Positions 7,064 to 17,700 of a stretch of DNA of 19,000 bases are shown here, in pieces (within the stretch, counting starts at the first letter, position 1; every line of letters starts with the position of its first letter). This stretch comes from DAORDI01 sp035345895. GTDB taxonomy: Bacteria > Spirochaetota > Leptospiria > Leptospirales > Leptospiraceae. The translations under genes and the position numbers were made by a program. Under the pieces are notes generated by a model that was not told the origin of the DNA, did not search any database, and was given only the letters and a program-made list of their open reading frames with translations. The DNA lies in the NCBI GenBank assembly GCA_035345895.1, contig DAORDI010000085.1, positions 1 through 19,000 of the forward strand, written 5' to 3'.

Positions 7064-10000
7064 TCAGTATTTTTTTGACAGAATCAGGTTTACTCTCTGA
7101 TGGTAACTTGACATTTTATCCTCACGATTTTTATTATCATAAAAATCATAATATGGATCTTTATCCGGCTTGTTCCATCCTTTCTCGGCAATATCCGCGA
7201 GATACCTGCACAGCACCCCGGCAGAAATAAACAGAGATTCATAAAATGATTTTCGTTCCTGTATGATTTTTGAACGTAAAAGCCTTTCTGTATCCTCCAG
7301 TACAGTCTGCAAAGTATATGTCGTCACCATTTTCGATTCCAGGAAAATGAAAAATCCCTCATCTCTTAGAAGTCCGCGAAATGTCCCTGCCAAAGGTCTC
7401 GCAAATGCAGAGATGCTGGAAAGAATTTTCGGAGTTCTTTCATTCAGCAGCTTTGTAATCAGAAAATCTCTCGATCCGGTTTCATCTGTCAAAAGTGAAG
7501 AAAGCATATCAAACATAGATGAGATTTCCGAGGCAGAGGGTTTGACTGCAATGATCACATCAAAGAATGCACTTATATTACGGGATACAGTATATTTTGA
7601 TTCAGGTGAAAGATAAGTATAAAGAAAATCTGTCACATCATTGATTTCATCCCAGCTTGAATGCGTAATGTCTGCGTTCCTGCTGTCAGTATAATGTATG
7701 ATGTCGTATTCTGCAGAATTGATTGATTCCTGCAGGTTGAAACGGACAGGGTTCGAAGGATATGCCTCAATGACATTTGCCAGATTGGTCCTGTCCCAGA
7801 CGGAAACTTCAATTTCAGGAAGAATACCCTGTATTGCTGCCACTGCAGTCTGTCTTCCCGATGTTCTTTCATTTCTTCCCAGCTCAGAGAGCAGTGACAC
7901 TCCGCTGGAAAAGATATTCCTTTTTGCAAGCAGAGCAAGAATTCCGTCTGACTGACGTCGGCTGTCTTCAATCAGAAAAGAAAGCAGCGAGCGGGTATCT
8001 GAATTCTCCAGTTCCAATGTATGAGGGTAATAATCAGAGGTTCCCAAATTCGGACTTCTCATACTGTAGCCAGTGCCTGCAATGTCAGTAGCGCCTCTTA
8101 TTTTATACAGCTTGAATTCAGGAACTGTCGGATCTGCAGTTCTGGCAAGAGGCTCCTGTGCCTGAAGAACAAAAGGACGAAGAAGAATATCTGTCAGTCT
8201 GCCTAGATATTCAAATGCATTCTTGCTGGAAGCTCTGTCTGTCTGTTCATAAAGTGTCCTTGACAGTGCCGCTATAAAAGGAAGAAGACGGTTTCTTTTG
8301 TCCCAATTGGCACCGACAACTGAAGGAGTGACTGCGTTTGAGAGAGTTCGGTTGTCCTTTAAAAAGCCAAGCAGTTCAAGGGCAGAAAACTGCTGAGATA
8401 TGACTGGAGGTATAGGCCCATAAAACTGATCCGGCTGTGTTGCTTTAGTATATAATATACTGTTATATATTGTAGAAAAAACATTCACATCCAGGAAACT
8501 GAAAGTTCCCCCTGCAAGCGGCTGCACACCGTATCCCCATACTTCTGCCTGAATGACTGAGTCACCCGGAACACTTGAAAAATAAGTCAGGGCTCCCTGC
8601 TGAGTATAATCAGTTTTGAGAGGCTGATTTGCCAGAAGCCATTTCCCATTGTCCAAAGCATCGCACTTTACAAATCCGCAGAATGGTTTCGCCGACATCA
8701 GTCCTTTTAAACCGTTAGCCACGACAATTACGAAAATTGCATCATTAAAAGGCACTCCGGCTGTTGCAGACACGTCTGTAGAGCTGAGATATGTACGGAT
8801 CGGTATCGTCAAAACAAATCTTTTTTCATACATCAGCCATTGAAAATTTCTGTACATAGCCTCTTCATCACTGTCAGATGCCCTCATTATATCATTATAG
8901 GATATCTCAGGAATCAGATAACTTTTCCCGATCCATCCCATTGTCCCCTTTTCCGGATCAAGTGCAGTCAGACGGTTTGCATCGGAAACATTTGCCCCGC
9001 CTAGACCGGCCCAGGCGGTATTCAGTCTGGACAGAATTCTGTACTGAGAGGTTCTCCAGGAAGTCTTATAGATAAGATCTGTCTTGTTTGCAAGTTTATA
9101 TACTGATCCATCCATCGTGACGTAGTTTCCCGCAGAGTTTTTTCTGTTTTTATTGTAAAATGGACCATACCCTGAATATACGACTTTTGAAATCCAGCTC
9201 AGCACCCAGGGAAGAGTTTTTGTATAGATGGAATCTGAGGCAGCTTGAACCTCACCTCTGGATTCTCCTTCCAGCAGACTGAGTGCCGGTGTATTTACAT
9301 TGATTATATACGGCTGATCATCCCGGTATACTTTCACTGTTCCGCTTCCAGGCACTGCAGTCGCGACTGTCTGATCAGTTCTGCTCCCTTCAACAATATT
9401 GATCAGACCGATGGTGCCTGAAAGATTTGAATACATACTGAATGCAGCATCCAGAAGACTCAGTCTTCCCCCTTTCGGTCCATTGGCTCTGGTGGCCTGC
9501 GCCATATCTGTCACCTTGGCCACTGAGGTCACTGATCCGTTCCATTCATAACCGAATGTATCAGCTATTCCAAGCAGAAACATTGTGGTTTCAATGGAGG
9601 ATATCAGATCACTCCCTACAGTATAAAACCTATCCACTCCCTGCAGATCCAGATTCATCCAATCACGGAGAGATTTATCCAGATTCTGAGTATTTTTTGT
9701 GAATTCAATTAAGGCCAGATTTTTCATAAGGCCTTCTGCAATGGACAGATTCGGATTTTTTACCAGTTCTGCAGGAGGAATAAACAGATCTTTCAGCCAG
9801 ACATAAAGTTCTGCAAGCTGATATTTCAGTTCAGCAGGATATTTCTGATTCTTATAAACAGATACGCCGTGTGTAATCAAAGCATTGTTTTCATATACAG
9901 TGCCGCCTGCCGAAAGATAGGTTTTCAGGTTTAGTATAAGTCTTTTTATAATTATGTCCGATGACTTCGTATAAACAACTCCTGCAGTATCCCCGAACAC

Positions 10001-10702
10001 AGAACCCTGATCAGACAGAACACTCAGAGAAAGATTTTTAATTATTTTATCATTAGTAACTGATGAATCCCAGAGAAAACCCATAAATTTTTCCATTGAG
10101 AATCTGAATGCAGCATTCAGGACTAGAGCTTTGTATCCGGCATCTTCAGTCTTTTTGAGAAGAATTCTGATATTTTCTCCCCCAAGAACAGAGACTATCC
10201 AGTCTGTCTTCTGCTTCATCGCCAAATCTCCCCTGCTTTTAAATATTTCGTCAAAACGGAAATGCGTCAAGGGCATAGACATATAGAGAATCCTGTAGGG
10301 CGTGGATCTTACACGCTCAATCCATCCAAAAAACCTGTCATAGGAGGCTGGATTTTTTGTCCGGATTCTTTTTATCAGTTCGGCTGCATCGGCCAGTGTT
10401 TCGCGCAGTCCGTTGGATTCCTGAAGAAGGAGAGTCTGCAGAGACCGGAGAGTTCCTGTCACCGTTCCTGCATCTTCACGTAGAGACATATCAAGAGCGA
10501 TATTAAAATCCACAGGATCAAGCACGACAAATCCCTGCTTGATGGAAGGATAGGGATCCAGCAGATCGAAGAAGGTCATCGGAAAAGTTTTCAGACCGTC
10601 AAAGAAACTTTTAGTATCAGCCTTTCTGCCGTTCTTGCAGGAGCTTACTGATGAAAAAAAGATTAAAAACACAGCAAAAATAAGTACATTATATTTTTTC
10701 AT
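7064..10702 (-). CDS. Giant predicted lipoprotein (1212 aa), unknown family
   Basis: The signal peptide MKKYNVLIFAVFLIFFSSVSSC has a good lipobox (VSSC, Cys22). ATG at 10702 is chosen over an in-frame ATG at 10732 because AAGGAG (10709-10714) lies 6 nt before it and only this start gives a proper signal peptide. The Shine-Dalgarno overlaps the TAA of the upstream gene. I recognise no domain. The mature protein looks mostly helical in its first third and last quarter (AELIKRIRTKNPASYDRFF, LEDTERLLRSKIIQERKSFY), with mixed segments between. A Cys pair (FCGFVKC, near 676-682) could form a disulfide. It shows neither the Ig domain nor the BPI-like module of the two lipoproteins before it, so it is not an obvious paralogue. 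Its position between them and the FadL gene suggests a shared envelope process, which is inference. Confidence 0.85.
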   Translation of the reverse strand: MKKYNVLIFAVFLIFFSSVSSCKNGRKADTKSFFDGLKTFPMTFFDLLDPYPSIKQGFVVLDPVDFNIALDMSLREDAGTVTGTLRSLQTLLLQESNGLRETLADAAELIKRIRTKNPASYDRFFGWIERVRSTPYRILYMSMPLTHFRFDEIFKSRGDLAMKQKTDWIVSVLGGENIRILLKKTEDAGYKALVLNAAFRFSMEKFMGFLWDSSVTNDKIIKNLSLSVLSDQGSVFGDTAGVVYTKSSDIIIKRLILNLKTYLSAGGTVYENNALITHGVSVYKNQKYPAELKYQLAELYVWLKDLFIPPAELVKNPNLSIAEGLMKNLALIEFTKNTQNLDKSLRDWMNLDLQGVDRFYTVGSDLISSIETTMFLLGIADTFGYEWNGSVTSVAKVTDMAQATRANGPKGGRLSLLDAAFSMYSNLSGTIGLINIVEGSRTDQTVATAVPGSGTVKVYRDDQPYIINVNTPALSLLEGESRGEVQAASDSIYTKTLPWVLSWISKVVYSGYGPFYNKNRKNSAGNYVTMDGSVYKLANKTDLIYKTSWRTSQYRILSRLNTAWAGLGGANVSDANRLTALDPEKGTMGWIGKSYLIPEISYNDIMRASDSDEEAMYRNFQWLMYEKRFVLTIPIRTYLSSTDVSATAGVPFNDAIFVIVVANGLKGLMSAKPFCGFVKCDALDNGKWLLANQPLKTDYTQQGALTYFSSVPGDSVIQAEVWGYGVQPLAGGTFSFLDVNVFSTIYNSILYTKATQPDQFYGPIPPVISQQFSALELLGFLKDNRTLSNAVTPSVVGANWDKRNRLLPFIAALSRTLYEQTDRASSKNAFEYLGRLTDILLRPFVLQAQEPLARTADPTVPEFKLYKIRGATDIAGTGYSMRSPNLGTSDYYPHTLELENSDTRSLLSFLIEDSRRQSDGILALLAKRNIFSSGVSLLSELGRNERTSGRQTAVAAIQGILPEIEVSVWDRTNLANVIEAYPSNPVRFNLQESINSAEYDIIHYTDSRNADITHSSWDEINDVTDFLYTYLSPESKYTVSRNISAFFDVIIAVKPSASEISSMFDMLSSLLTDETGSRDFLITKLLNERTPKILSSISAFARPLAGTFRGLLRDEGFFIFLESKMVTTYTLQTVLEDTERLLRSKIIQERKSFYESLFISAGVLCRYLADIAEKGWNKPDKDPYYDFYDNKNREDKMSSYHQRVNLILSKKY

Positions 10703-10712
10703 GATTATCTCC

Positions 10713-13700
10713 TTAAGGGGCAAACAGATCACAGGTTCCGGAAAAACGCGGAGGAACTCCCGGAGTCAATGGACTGCTCTGATTGAAAGGAGAACCGACC
10801 GTCTCACCATTCAAGTATATTTCTGCTCTTGTGTTAATCAGAAGAAAAGGTTCTGCACTCGAAGTGTCTATCGGAACAATCTTTGCATTGATTCCATTTG
10901 CAGGGTCTTTCTTATAACTTTGGTTTACTTCAATTCCGCAATGGCCCAGAGGGTTCAATGGGATTTCGCCAAGTATGTAATTGAATACCGGGATCAGTGC
11001 AGGTTTCACTACTGCACTCAAAACATTGGAAATGCCTGAAATACTGACTCCAAATGGATTTGCCTCCTGCCCGTCCCAGGTTGTATCCGTTACGACCAGG
11101 CTGTAACTTACATTGGTCAGCGTACTTCCTGTATCACAGTCTGCTCCCAGATATTCAGAACCTATATAATCATCTGTTCTGTCATTGCAGATATCCAGTT
11201 TCACTGCAAGATTATTCGGCATTTGCAGGTTTGGAATGACCTCAGAGTTTCCCTGAAATCCCCCTAAATTGAATATCGCACGCGTATTCAGATTTAGCCT
11301 GAAAGCAAGCACCCTGTATTCCGTCAGTCCGCGTTTCCCAAAAATCTGCACCTCCACATCACTCAAAGTGATATTTAATTTTGGAATATATACTGCTCCT
11401 GCAGGCGGAGGATCTACAGTCACATAAGGGGCCTGAAGAGGACGGAGTTTGATTACGATTTCATCAGTGTCCTCCACTGTCTGCACTGTTCCGCCGGAAT
11501 TCTTCGCTTTGTAAATTACAGGAGCAGTAAGAGCAGGATCAGTCACTCCGGATGGAATCAGAACCGCAAAAAGATTCTTCGCTTTCAGAAGTTCTCTTAC
11601 AAGACGAATCGGTTCATTCTTTGTTTCCAATCGGTATAATGATAATTTAGTTAAAAATGCATTATCAATCCTCATATTCAGTCCTCCGTTTTTCCAGAGC
11701 CCGAAGAAAAACTGTCCTATTGCGTCAGGATGAACACCAAGGAGAACACCTGGATTTGCAGCACTGTACTTAAGCGGGCTGGGGAGAGCTGTGTTCCATT
11801 TAGAACTGGGTCTGGACAGAACGAAAGATCCCTGACCGGAAGCATTGCCTGCAGGAGCAGGAGGGCATTTTTCTGCAGTAACATCCGATGCAGCACAGCT
11901 GTAATTATATCCGGATCCGGTAAGAAGTGTATTTATACCTGTGAGTTTTAAGTCTACAGGAGCAACAATACCTTTGGAACCGGAACCTGCATCAATCTGC
12001 ACAAGTCCGGTAGAATTTGGAGTGATTCCGACAGCCAGATTCAGTTTAAATTTACCGATCGGGTCGGGAATTATGGACGGCATTGTAAGGTAAATCCCTT
12101 TTCCTAAAGGATACAGAATTGCATTGAAAAGATTTCCGGCAACCTTAGTGACAAAATCGGAAAGCATACCTTCAATCAGGAAGGGCTTTACATAGGGAAG
12201 TGCGGTAAGGAGTACATCCTGCAGTATTGCATCGACTACCCCTCTTACAATCATTGCACCGTTCCCCGCAATACTTTTTATTGCATCCCATATAAAATTT
12301 ATCGGAAATGGGGGAGCAGGCACAGCATTCATTGAAGCGGTTACGTTGCTCAAGTCCGTTGATGCTGCCATCATAAGAGGATTGATCAGCAGTCCTGATC
12401 CGACACCTCCAAGNNNNNNNNNNNNNNNNNNNNNNNNNNNNNNNNNNNNNNNNNNNNNNNNNNNNNNNNNNNNNNNNNNNNNNNNNNNNNNNNNNNNNNN
12501 NNNNNNNNNNNNNGGACCGGGACCGGAAATGTCAAACCAGTTCTTGGGACTGAGCAGATCAGGAAGCCCTGTGCATACTCCTGCAGGACACAATTCATTG
12601 AACCAGTCAAGCGGGTCTGAACTGATATTTACATAAATGGGGTCAAACGGAATCAGCTTAATGAAATAAAATTGGAGATCTACATTTGTCACCTTGAGAT
12701 TAGCCATCAGTTCTGCATTAATCTCCTTTGCCTTGACTTTAATCTCCAGCTTTGGAGTGGGACCGCTTGGACTGTTTGGAACAACATCTATGACTGCTCT
12801 CAGAAGATCCGCTTCCTGGCTTGTATCCGGCGCGTAATTATACCAAGGTGCACCGGAAGAAAAAGCAGGGGGATTCTTTTTCCCAAAAACAGCCTGTCTG
12901 ACATAGGCATCCGCGTTAAAATCATATAAAAGCTGAAGCGGAGCTATTCCATTGACTGCAGCAACAATTCCCCCAAGTATTCCTCCCAGAACTGCACCTA
13001 TAAGCTGGGATACAAAATCAGACATAAAATCCAGAACAATTTGAGGAATAATTCCATTGAGTGCATTTGTAATGATCTGATCAACACCCGCACTGATTGT
13101 TGAAGACAGAAGAGGTGTTAGATTGGGAATTGGATACGTTCTGTCTACTCCAGAAAGTCCTTTGAAAGGTCCTATTTGGGTCAGATAAGGAAAAGGAGAT
13201 TTTGCAGTTGGATATGGGCCACCGACAGGAAAACTGTAAGGGAGTCCATTATCCAGACGCTTAGCATATCCTTCCAATACAGTAAAAAGTCCATATGGAT
13301 TGACCTGAGTAAAAGTATTTTTATCTCCATAATGACTCCAGTCCATACAGGCTGATTTAGTAAGACTGTTTACATCCGTGCATTGAGCATATGGCAGATC
13401 TGTGGAGGCATTTCGACGGAGCATCTGATTCAGACTCTCGTTGACTGGAGTTCCCGGACTGGCATAGTCGCTGTTCAGAGTAAAAAACTTTCCGGCATAC
13501 AGCTCAATAAAATGTCCCAGCACATCTATCGTGCCCTCTGAAGAGCCTCCAGAAGGCCCTTTGTCCAGCACAAGCATTCCCACCATAGGGATTTTCTGCT
13601 CAGGTCCGTAGGAAACAGGCAAAGCAGGAAGAACCGGTGCAGGTGAAGAAGTTGTCACCTGAAGATGATTGCCCCAGTTGAAATTGACAGTTCTGTAGTA

Positions 13701-14753
13701 CCTTTTATACTGCAGTGGAACTGTTGTCACTCTGACCTGAAGTTCTAAATAATAAGCATTCATACCATTAGAAGTCTGCAGTGCGGCAGGCAGTGCTGTG
13801 TTCAGATTCAAAAGTGACAGGTTGTTGACGCAGCCTGTATTGCATATCACATATCCTATGGAAGGATCTGTTCCTACTTTCTTGAGTGTTATGATTTCTG
13901 CACGGCTGAAATCTGCAGTAGAGTAGGATAATTTGACTTCATTGGCAGGAGAAAGAATTCCGTAAGAATCCAAGTTCATACCCTTGGTACCGTCGTAATT
14001 ATAATTTGTTCCGTTGAAGTTCAGAGTGACAGAAGTTGGATTAAATGCTGATTCAGTCCGAAAGCTGAATGTATTTCCGCCGACATTGTTGACTGCATCC
14101 GCCGCATTCGTGAAGTTTGTAAAAGATCGGGAAGCACTGTCATAAGACGGCTTTGCAGCATTACTTATAATGATATCGTATTTTGTGTAGGGAAGGAAAC
14201 TTTTGTAATGTCGGATAAGAAGCTGTCTGTCAGTTGACCATCGGCAGCTCATATCCGATGCAGGAATTACTGCTCCTCCGTTGATTTTCAGGGTCAGCGC
14301 ACCGCCCGTCTCACCGTTGCAGACTGTAGCACGGTCCATACTTTCTGAAAATTCAATGACTATATCCTGATACCTGTCTACAACATCCGTAGTCTTAATT
14401 ACAGTGCCTGTCACAGTACCGGAAGTATCAATAATCGGACCGCCGGTTCCGATAGGAGGTGGATCTGCTGGACCGACTGGAGGGGGCGGAGGGCCTCCCA
14501 ATGTCCCCCCTCCAAAGTTCGTCGGATCATTTGGGTCCGATCCCGAATTTGAAACAAATGCTGTATCATCAGGATTCGGTTCCGTCACTGAGGTTCCTCC
14601 TGAAGCAGGAACGGCAGAAGCCGGAGAAGATGTTTTGAAAAGAGCAAGAAGAAAAGGGAGTATCCTTGAAAGTGCTGCTTTGCGCTGGTCGCTGCAGCTG
14701 AGATTCAGGCTGGTGATGATGATCAGGATTACGGTCAATGTTTTAGTTTTCAT
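10713..14753 (-). CDS. Giant lipoprotein B: SbsA-type Ig domain plus BPI/TULIP-like C-terminal module
   Basis: About 1346 aa as written, including 34 unknown residues at the assembly gap, so the true length is uncertain. ATG at 14753 is chosen because GAGGA (14761-14765) is 7 nt before it; the ATG at 14759 is only 1 nt from it. The signal peptide ends at Cys20 (TSLNLSC). A Gly/Pro-rich linker (about 70-107) leads to an SbsA/Big_5-like Ig domain (about 108-235; IVIEFSESMDRATV, YDIIISNAA, FSFRTES). A middle region matches lipoprotein A (FTLNSDYASP...LNQML). From about 815 the sequence resembles a BPI-type lipid-binding fold: a helix-rich region (YVKPFLIEGMLSDFVTKVA), HPDAIGQFFFGLWKNGGLN near 1008, and the ending LIPVFNYILGEIPL...EPFLLINT. 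It follows gene A by 10 nt, with overlapping stop and Shine-Dalgarno. Lipidation and paralogy are secure; the fold is an inference. Confidence 0.85.
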   Translation of the reverse strand: MKTKTLTVILIIITSLNLSCSDQRKAALSRILPFLLALFKTSSPASAVPASGGTSVTEPNPDDTAFVSNSGSDPNDPTNFGGGTLGGPPPPPVGPADPPPIGTGGPIIDTSGTVTGTVIKTTDVVDRYQDIVIEFSESMDRATVCNGETGGALTLKINGGAVIPASDMSCRWSTDRQLLIRHYKSFLPYTKYDIIISNAAKPSYDSASRSFTNFTNAADAVNNVGGNTFSFRTESAFNPTSVTLNFNGTNYNYDGTKGMNLDSYGILSPANEVKLSYSTADFSRAEIITLKKVGTDPSIGYVICNTGCVNNLSLLNLNTALPAALQTSNGMNAYYLELQVRVTTVPLQYKRYYRTVNFNWGNHLQVTTSSPAPVLPALPVSYGPEQKIPMVGMLVLDKGPSGGSSEGTIDVLGHFIELYAGKFFTLNSDYASPGTPVNESLNQMLRRNASTDLPYAQCTDVNSLTKSACMDWSHYGDKNTFTQVNPYGLFTVLEGYAKRLDNGLPYSFPVGGPYPTAKSPFPYLTQIGPFKGLSGVDRTYPIPNLTPLLSSTISAGVDQIITNALNGIIPQIVLDFMSDFVSQLIGAVLGGILGGIVAAVNGIAPLQLLYDFNADAYVRQAVFGKKNPPAFSSGAPWYNYAPDTSQEADLLRAVIDVVPNSPSGPTPKLEIKVKAKEINAELMANLKVTNVDLQFYFIKLIPFDPIYVNISSDPLDWFNELCPAGVCTGLPDLLSPKNWFDISGPGXXXXXXXXXXXXXXXXXXXXXXXXXXXXXXXXXXLGGVGSGLLINPLMMAASTDLSNVTASMNAVPAPPFPINFIWDAIKSIAGNGAMIVRGVVDAILQDVLLTALPYVKPFLIEGMLSDFVTKVAGNLFNAILYPLGKGIYLTMPSIIPDPIGKFKLNLAVGITPNSTGLVQIDAGSGSKGIVAPVDLKLTGINTLLTGSGYNYSCAASDVTAEKCPPAPAGNASGQGSFVLSRPSSKWNTALPSPLKYSAANPGVLLGVHPDAIGQFFFGLWKNGGLNMRIDNAFLTKLSLYRLETKNEPIRLVRELLKAKNLFAVLIPSGVTDPALTAPVIYKAKNSGGTVQTVEDTDEIVIKLRPLQAPYVTVDPPPAGAVYIPKLNITLSDVEVQIFGKRGLTEYRVLAFRLNLNTRAIFNLGGFQGNSEVIPNLQMPNNLAVKLDICNDRTDDYIGSEYLGADCDTGSTLTNVSYSLVVTDTTWDGQEANPFGVSISGISNVLSAVVKPALIPVFNYILGEIPLNPLGHCGIEVNQSYKKDPANGINAKIVPIDTSSAEPFLLINTRAEIYLNGETVGSPFNQSSPLTPGVPPRFSGTCDLFAP
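12414..12513. other. Assembly gap (100 N)
   Basis: Exactly 100 Ns, the conventional length for a scaffold gap of unknown size. It lies inside lipoprotein B. The same frame is open on both sides, but 100 is not a multiple of three, so the continuous frame is partly accidental. The coding flanks are glycine-rich (DISGPG before, LGGVGSG after), which suggests a low-complexity or repetitive stretch that broke the assembly. Confidence 0.98.
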
Positions 14754-14763
14754 TTTCATTTCC

Positions 14764-17700
14764 TCAATGGAGCACGTTGAACGGATCACAGTTTCCTGTG
14801 AAATTGTAGTCATAAATCAGAGATTTGATGAGCAGGAACGGATCTGAATTTGCGGAAGATACCGGCACAAGTTTCAGATTGTACAGACCCACTCCGCATT
14901 TCTCCAGCCTGTTTTCAAGGGGAACATCATACAGAATATCATTCAGCATAGGAACAATAAATGATTTTACCAAAGGATCAAGCACATCACGAAGAAGTTT
15001 CGGATCCTGCCCGATAGGATTTCTGTCAGGATTTCCTCCGGGCTCACCAGGTTCCACAATATAACGTATATCTTTTGGATCCTTTGAAAAGGACATTCGA
15101 ATGGTATTTCTGTAATTATGCCATCCATAAACTGTAGGGTAAGTCGGATTGGTGCTTTTCACCAGAATATCCAGATCCATGACAGTATTCAGAGAAAGTC
15201 TAAACAGAGCAATTCTGTAACTGAGAACAGGAGCCGCCGCAGGTCTCTGACCGATAATCTCCACTTCAAGATCACTTATTTTTACATCCATTCTGGGCAC
15301 CTCCAGAGCAGAAACAGCATTGAATGTTCCTTTTACTGTCGGAGGGAGAAGCCAGTTAAGTTTATATACAATTCCATCATTATCCTCCACTGTAATCGGA
15401 TTATTGAGACTGTCTCTCCCTTCCACTGACTGTTTCGTCGGAGCCAGAACAGAACGAATTGATCTTCCGGTACTGACAAAATCCAGAAGCTGGATCAGTG
15501 GAGTATTGTATGCAGATACATAACTGATCAGATCCGCTCTGAATGCAGAATCTATTGTCAGATTCAGACCGCCGATCTTCCAGAGATAATACAGTGCCTG
15601 ATTTACCGCATCCGGATGAATTCCAATCAGAATTCCTTCATTACCGTATATTTTTTTATAATCATAAACTGTCGGGGTCACGGATGAGATCGGTGCATCC
15701 TTGAGCAGAACTGAATTGTTTCTGTTCAGATCCGGCAAGGTAGTTTTCGCAGGATTGGCCGGCACTGCAGTATCAGGAGCAAATTTTAACTGAATGTCAG
15801 CTTCAGCACTGATTGCATTCTGGGTATTTGGGCCAGTTTCGTTTGTCCCGACAGAAGTAAGTCCAAGGAAAATGGAAAGTTTCAAGTCCCGTATCGGAGC
15901 AGGCAGACTGTTGAACATAGGAAAATCAACTCCTGTTTTCAGCCTGTCCAGCAGCTGTTCATTGAGTATGCGGGGAACCATTCTTGTCAGAACATCTGCA
16001 ACGGCAGACTGTGCCAGCTTATGCTTCAACCGGGGGATCTGCACCTGTGCAATACTGTTGAGAATTGAGGTGATCAGATCATCACCCTGAGTAATATTAA
16101 TATTGTTGACTGCAACATTATTGCTGAGATCCAAAGTATTCGGATTGAGCCCCAAAGCAGAAGCTGCAGATGGAAAAGGGTTTCCGCATCCTGGAACTGC
16201 GGCTGGAACATTCATCACAGTATTGCATCCGGCAAAAAGAGAACACGCCGGATTGAGTTCTGATTTTACAAAACATACGCTGTGATCGGCATCTGCAGCA
16301 GTAAAAACTCCAAACTGCTGATTTTCATAAACTTGATTATAATAAGGCAGTGCAGGATTCGCGGAGAATCCCAGGTTCATATTGTAAGTCGGAGCACCGA
16401 TCACTGTGGGAGCAATATTCGTGTATACATACCTTTTTGGAAATGAAGGATTGGAATCATTCAGGTTCAGACCTACTGCTGTTCCTTCTCTTTCATAAAC
16501 AGTTCCGACTGCGGGCGGCTGAGGATCGTCAAAAAATGCAAACTGCGAACCTGGAGGTGCGACTGCGTGGGCAATGGCAGGCTGAAGTGTATTTACTCTT
16601 GCCACAGCTGCTACTTTTGCGCTCAGTTTATTCGCTCCGAATTTCACTTCAATAAACTGAGTACCTCCTGTGTTTCTGGGGTTCAGATCCAGACTTACAT
16701 TAAACCCATCCGGATTTCCAGCATCGATAAAATTCGGATCCACATAGATAGACTGCACATATACATCCGCGAGAGCAGTGAATGAGGAATAATCAAACGA
16801 GATCGAACTTCCCGCCCCAAGGCCTGCTCCAGGTGTTATCTCTGCTCCTGTAAACGGATTCATCAGTTTGATTGTATTGCCGCTGATTTCCTTAATGACT
16901 GAGTGTTCGGGGATGGCCGGATTTCGAGCCAGCATTTCCAGCGAGAGATTGGTTGTATCGGGAGACAGGGTAATCGTATTTCCTGAAATGGATACAATAT
17001 TTTTTACATATGTGGAAGCACCGGGAAGTCCTTTCCCGCTGATTTGGATTCCACAGAATGGACCGATAAGTTTGAGATAATGAATCTGAAATGCTTCATC
17101 TGCCATTGCAGTGTTTAAGACATTTTTTCTGTTCCAAGCCAGACAGTTTCCTCCAGGATGAGTATAAGAAGCGATGGACGGATTTGCCGGATCATTCAGC
17201 ATCTGATTGAATGTCTTCCCATTCAGTGTAAAAATCTGCCGGGCAAATTTCTTTATCAGGTATTCCAGCTGCGGAATGACACTGTTTGCCGATGAAACAG
17301 AATTTGACTTATCGATAATTACGCTTGTGGATGCAGTCAGATTTGGAGGAGTCAGGCTGTCAGAAAGAAGAGGAGCCCACTGGAAGTTGATATTTTTCTG
17401 AGTGACATTGCCGTAAATATCAATAATTTCGAGATAGTAGTTGTTTGTACCTTTGCTTAGTTTCAAAAAGCTGTCAGTCAAAGTATCCAGTCTGACAGAT
17501 GTGCTTGCACTGCAGACTGAACAGAGTTCAATTCCAGGATCACTTAGATCTTCATCCGGCTTTATCTTGTCTTCCCTGCACCTTTTTGGAGCAGATGCTG
17601 TGTTTACTCCTCCTACAGAAAGTTTACAGAGTTTCATTGAAGATACTGTTGAGCTGTCATTTACTGAAACATTCAATTCCATCTGAGGGGTCTGTGCTGA

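Noticed and set aside
7633..7971. A 112-codon minus-strand frame inside the giant lipoprotein C
   Set aside because: Out of frame within a much longer coding region with a strong start and lipobox. No Shine-Dalgarno or family pattern.
8890..8900. Search for CRISPR arrays, tRNA genes, insertion sequences and tandem repeats across the window
   Set aside because: I saw no direct repeats with regular spacing, no cloverleaf-like sequence, no transposase-like protein and no terminal repeats.
14404..14847. A 147-codon + strand open frame, rich in Gly and Pro, over the start of lipoprotein B
   Set aside because: It is antisense to the Gly/Pro-rich linker and signal peptide of lipoprotein B. Its composition is the complement-strand shadow and it has no independent support.
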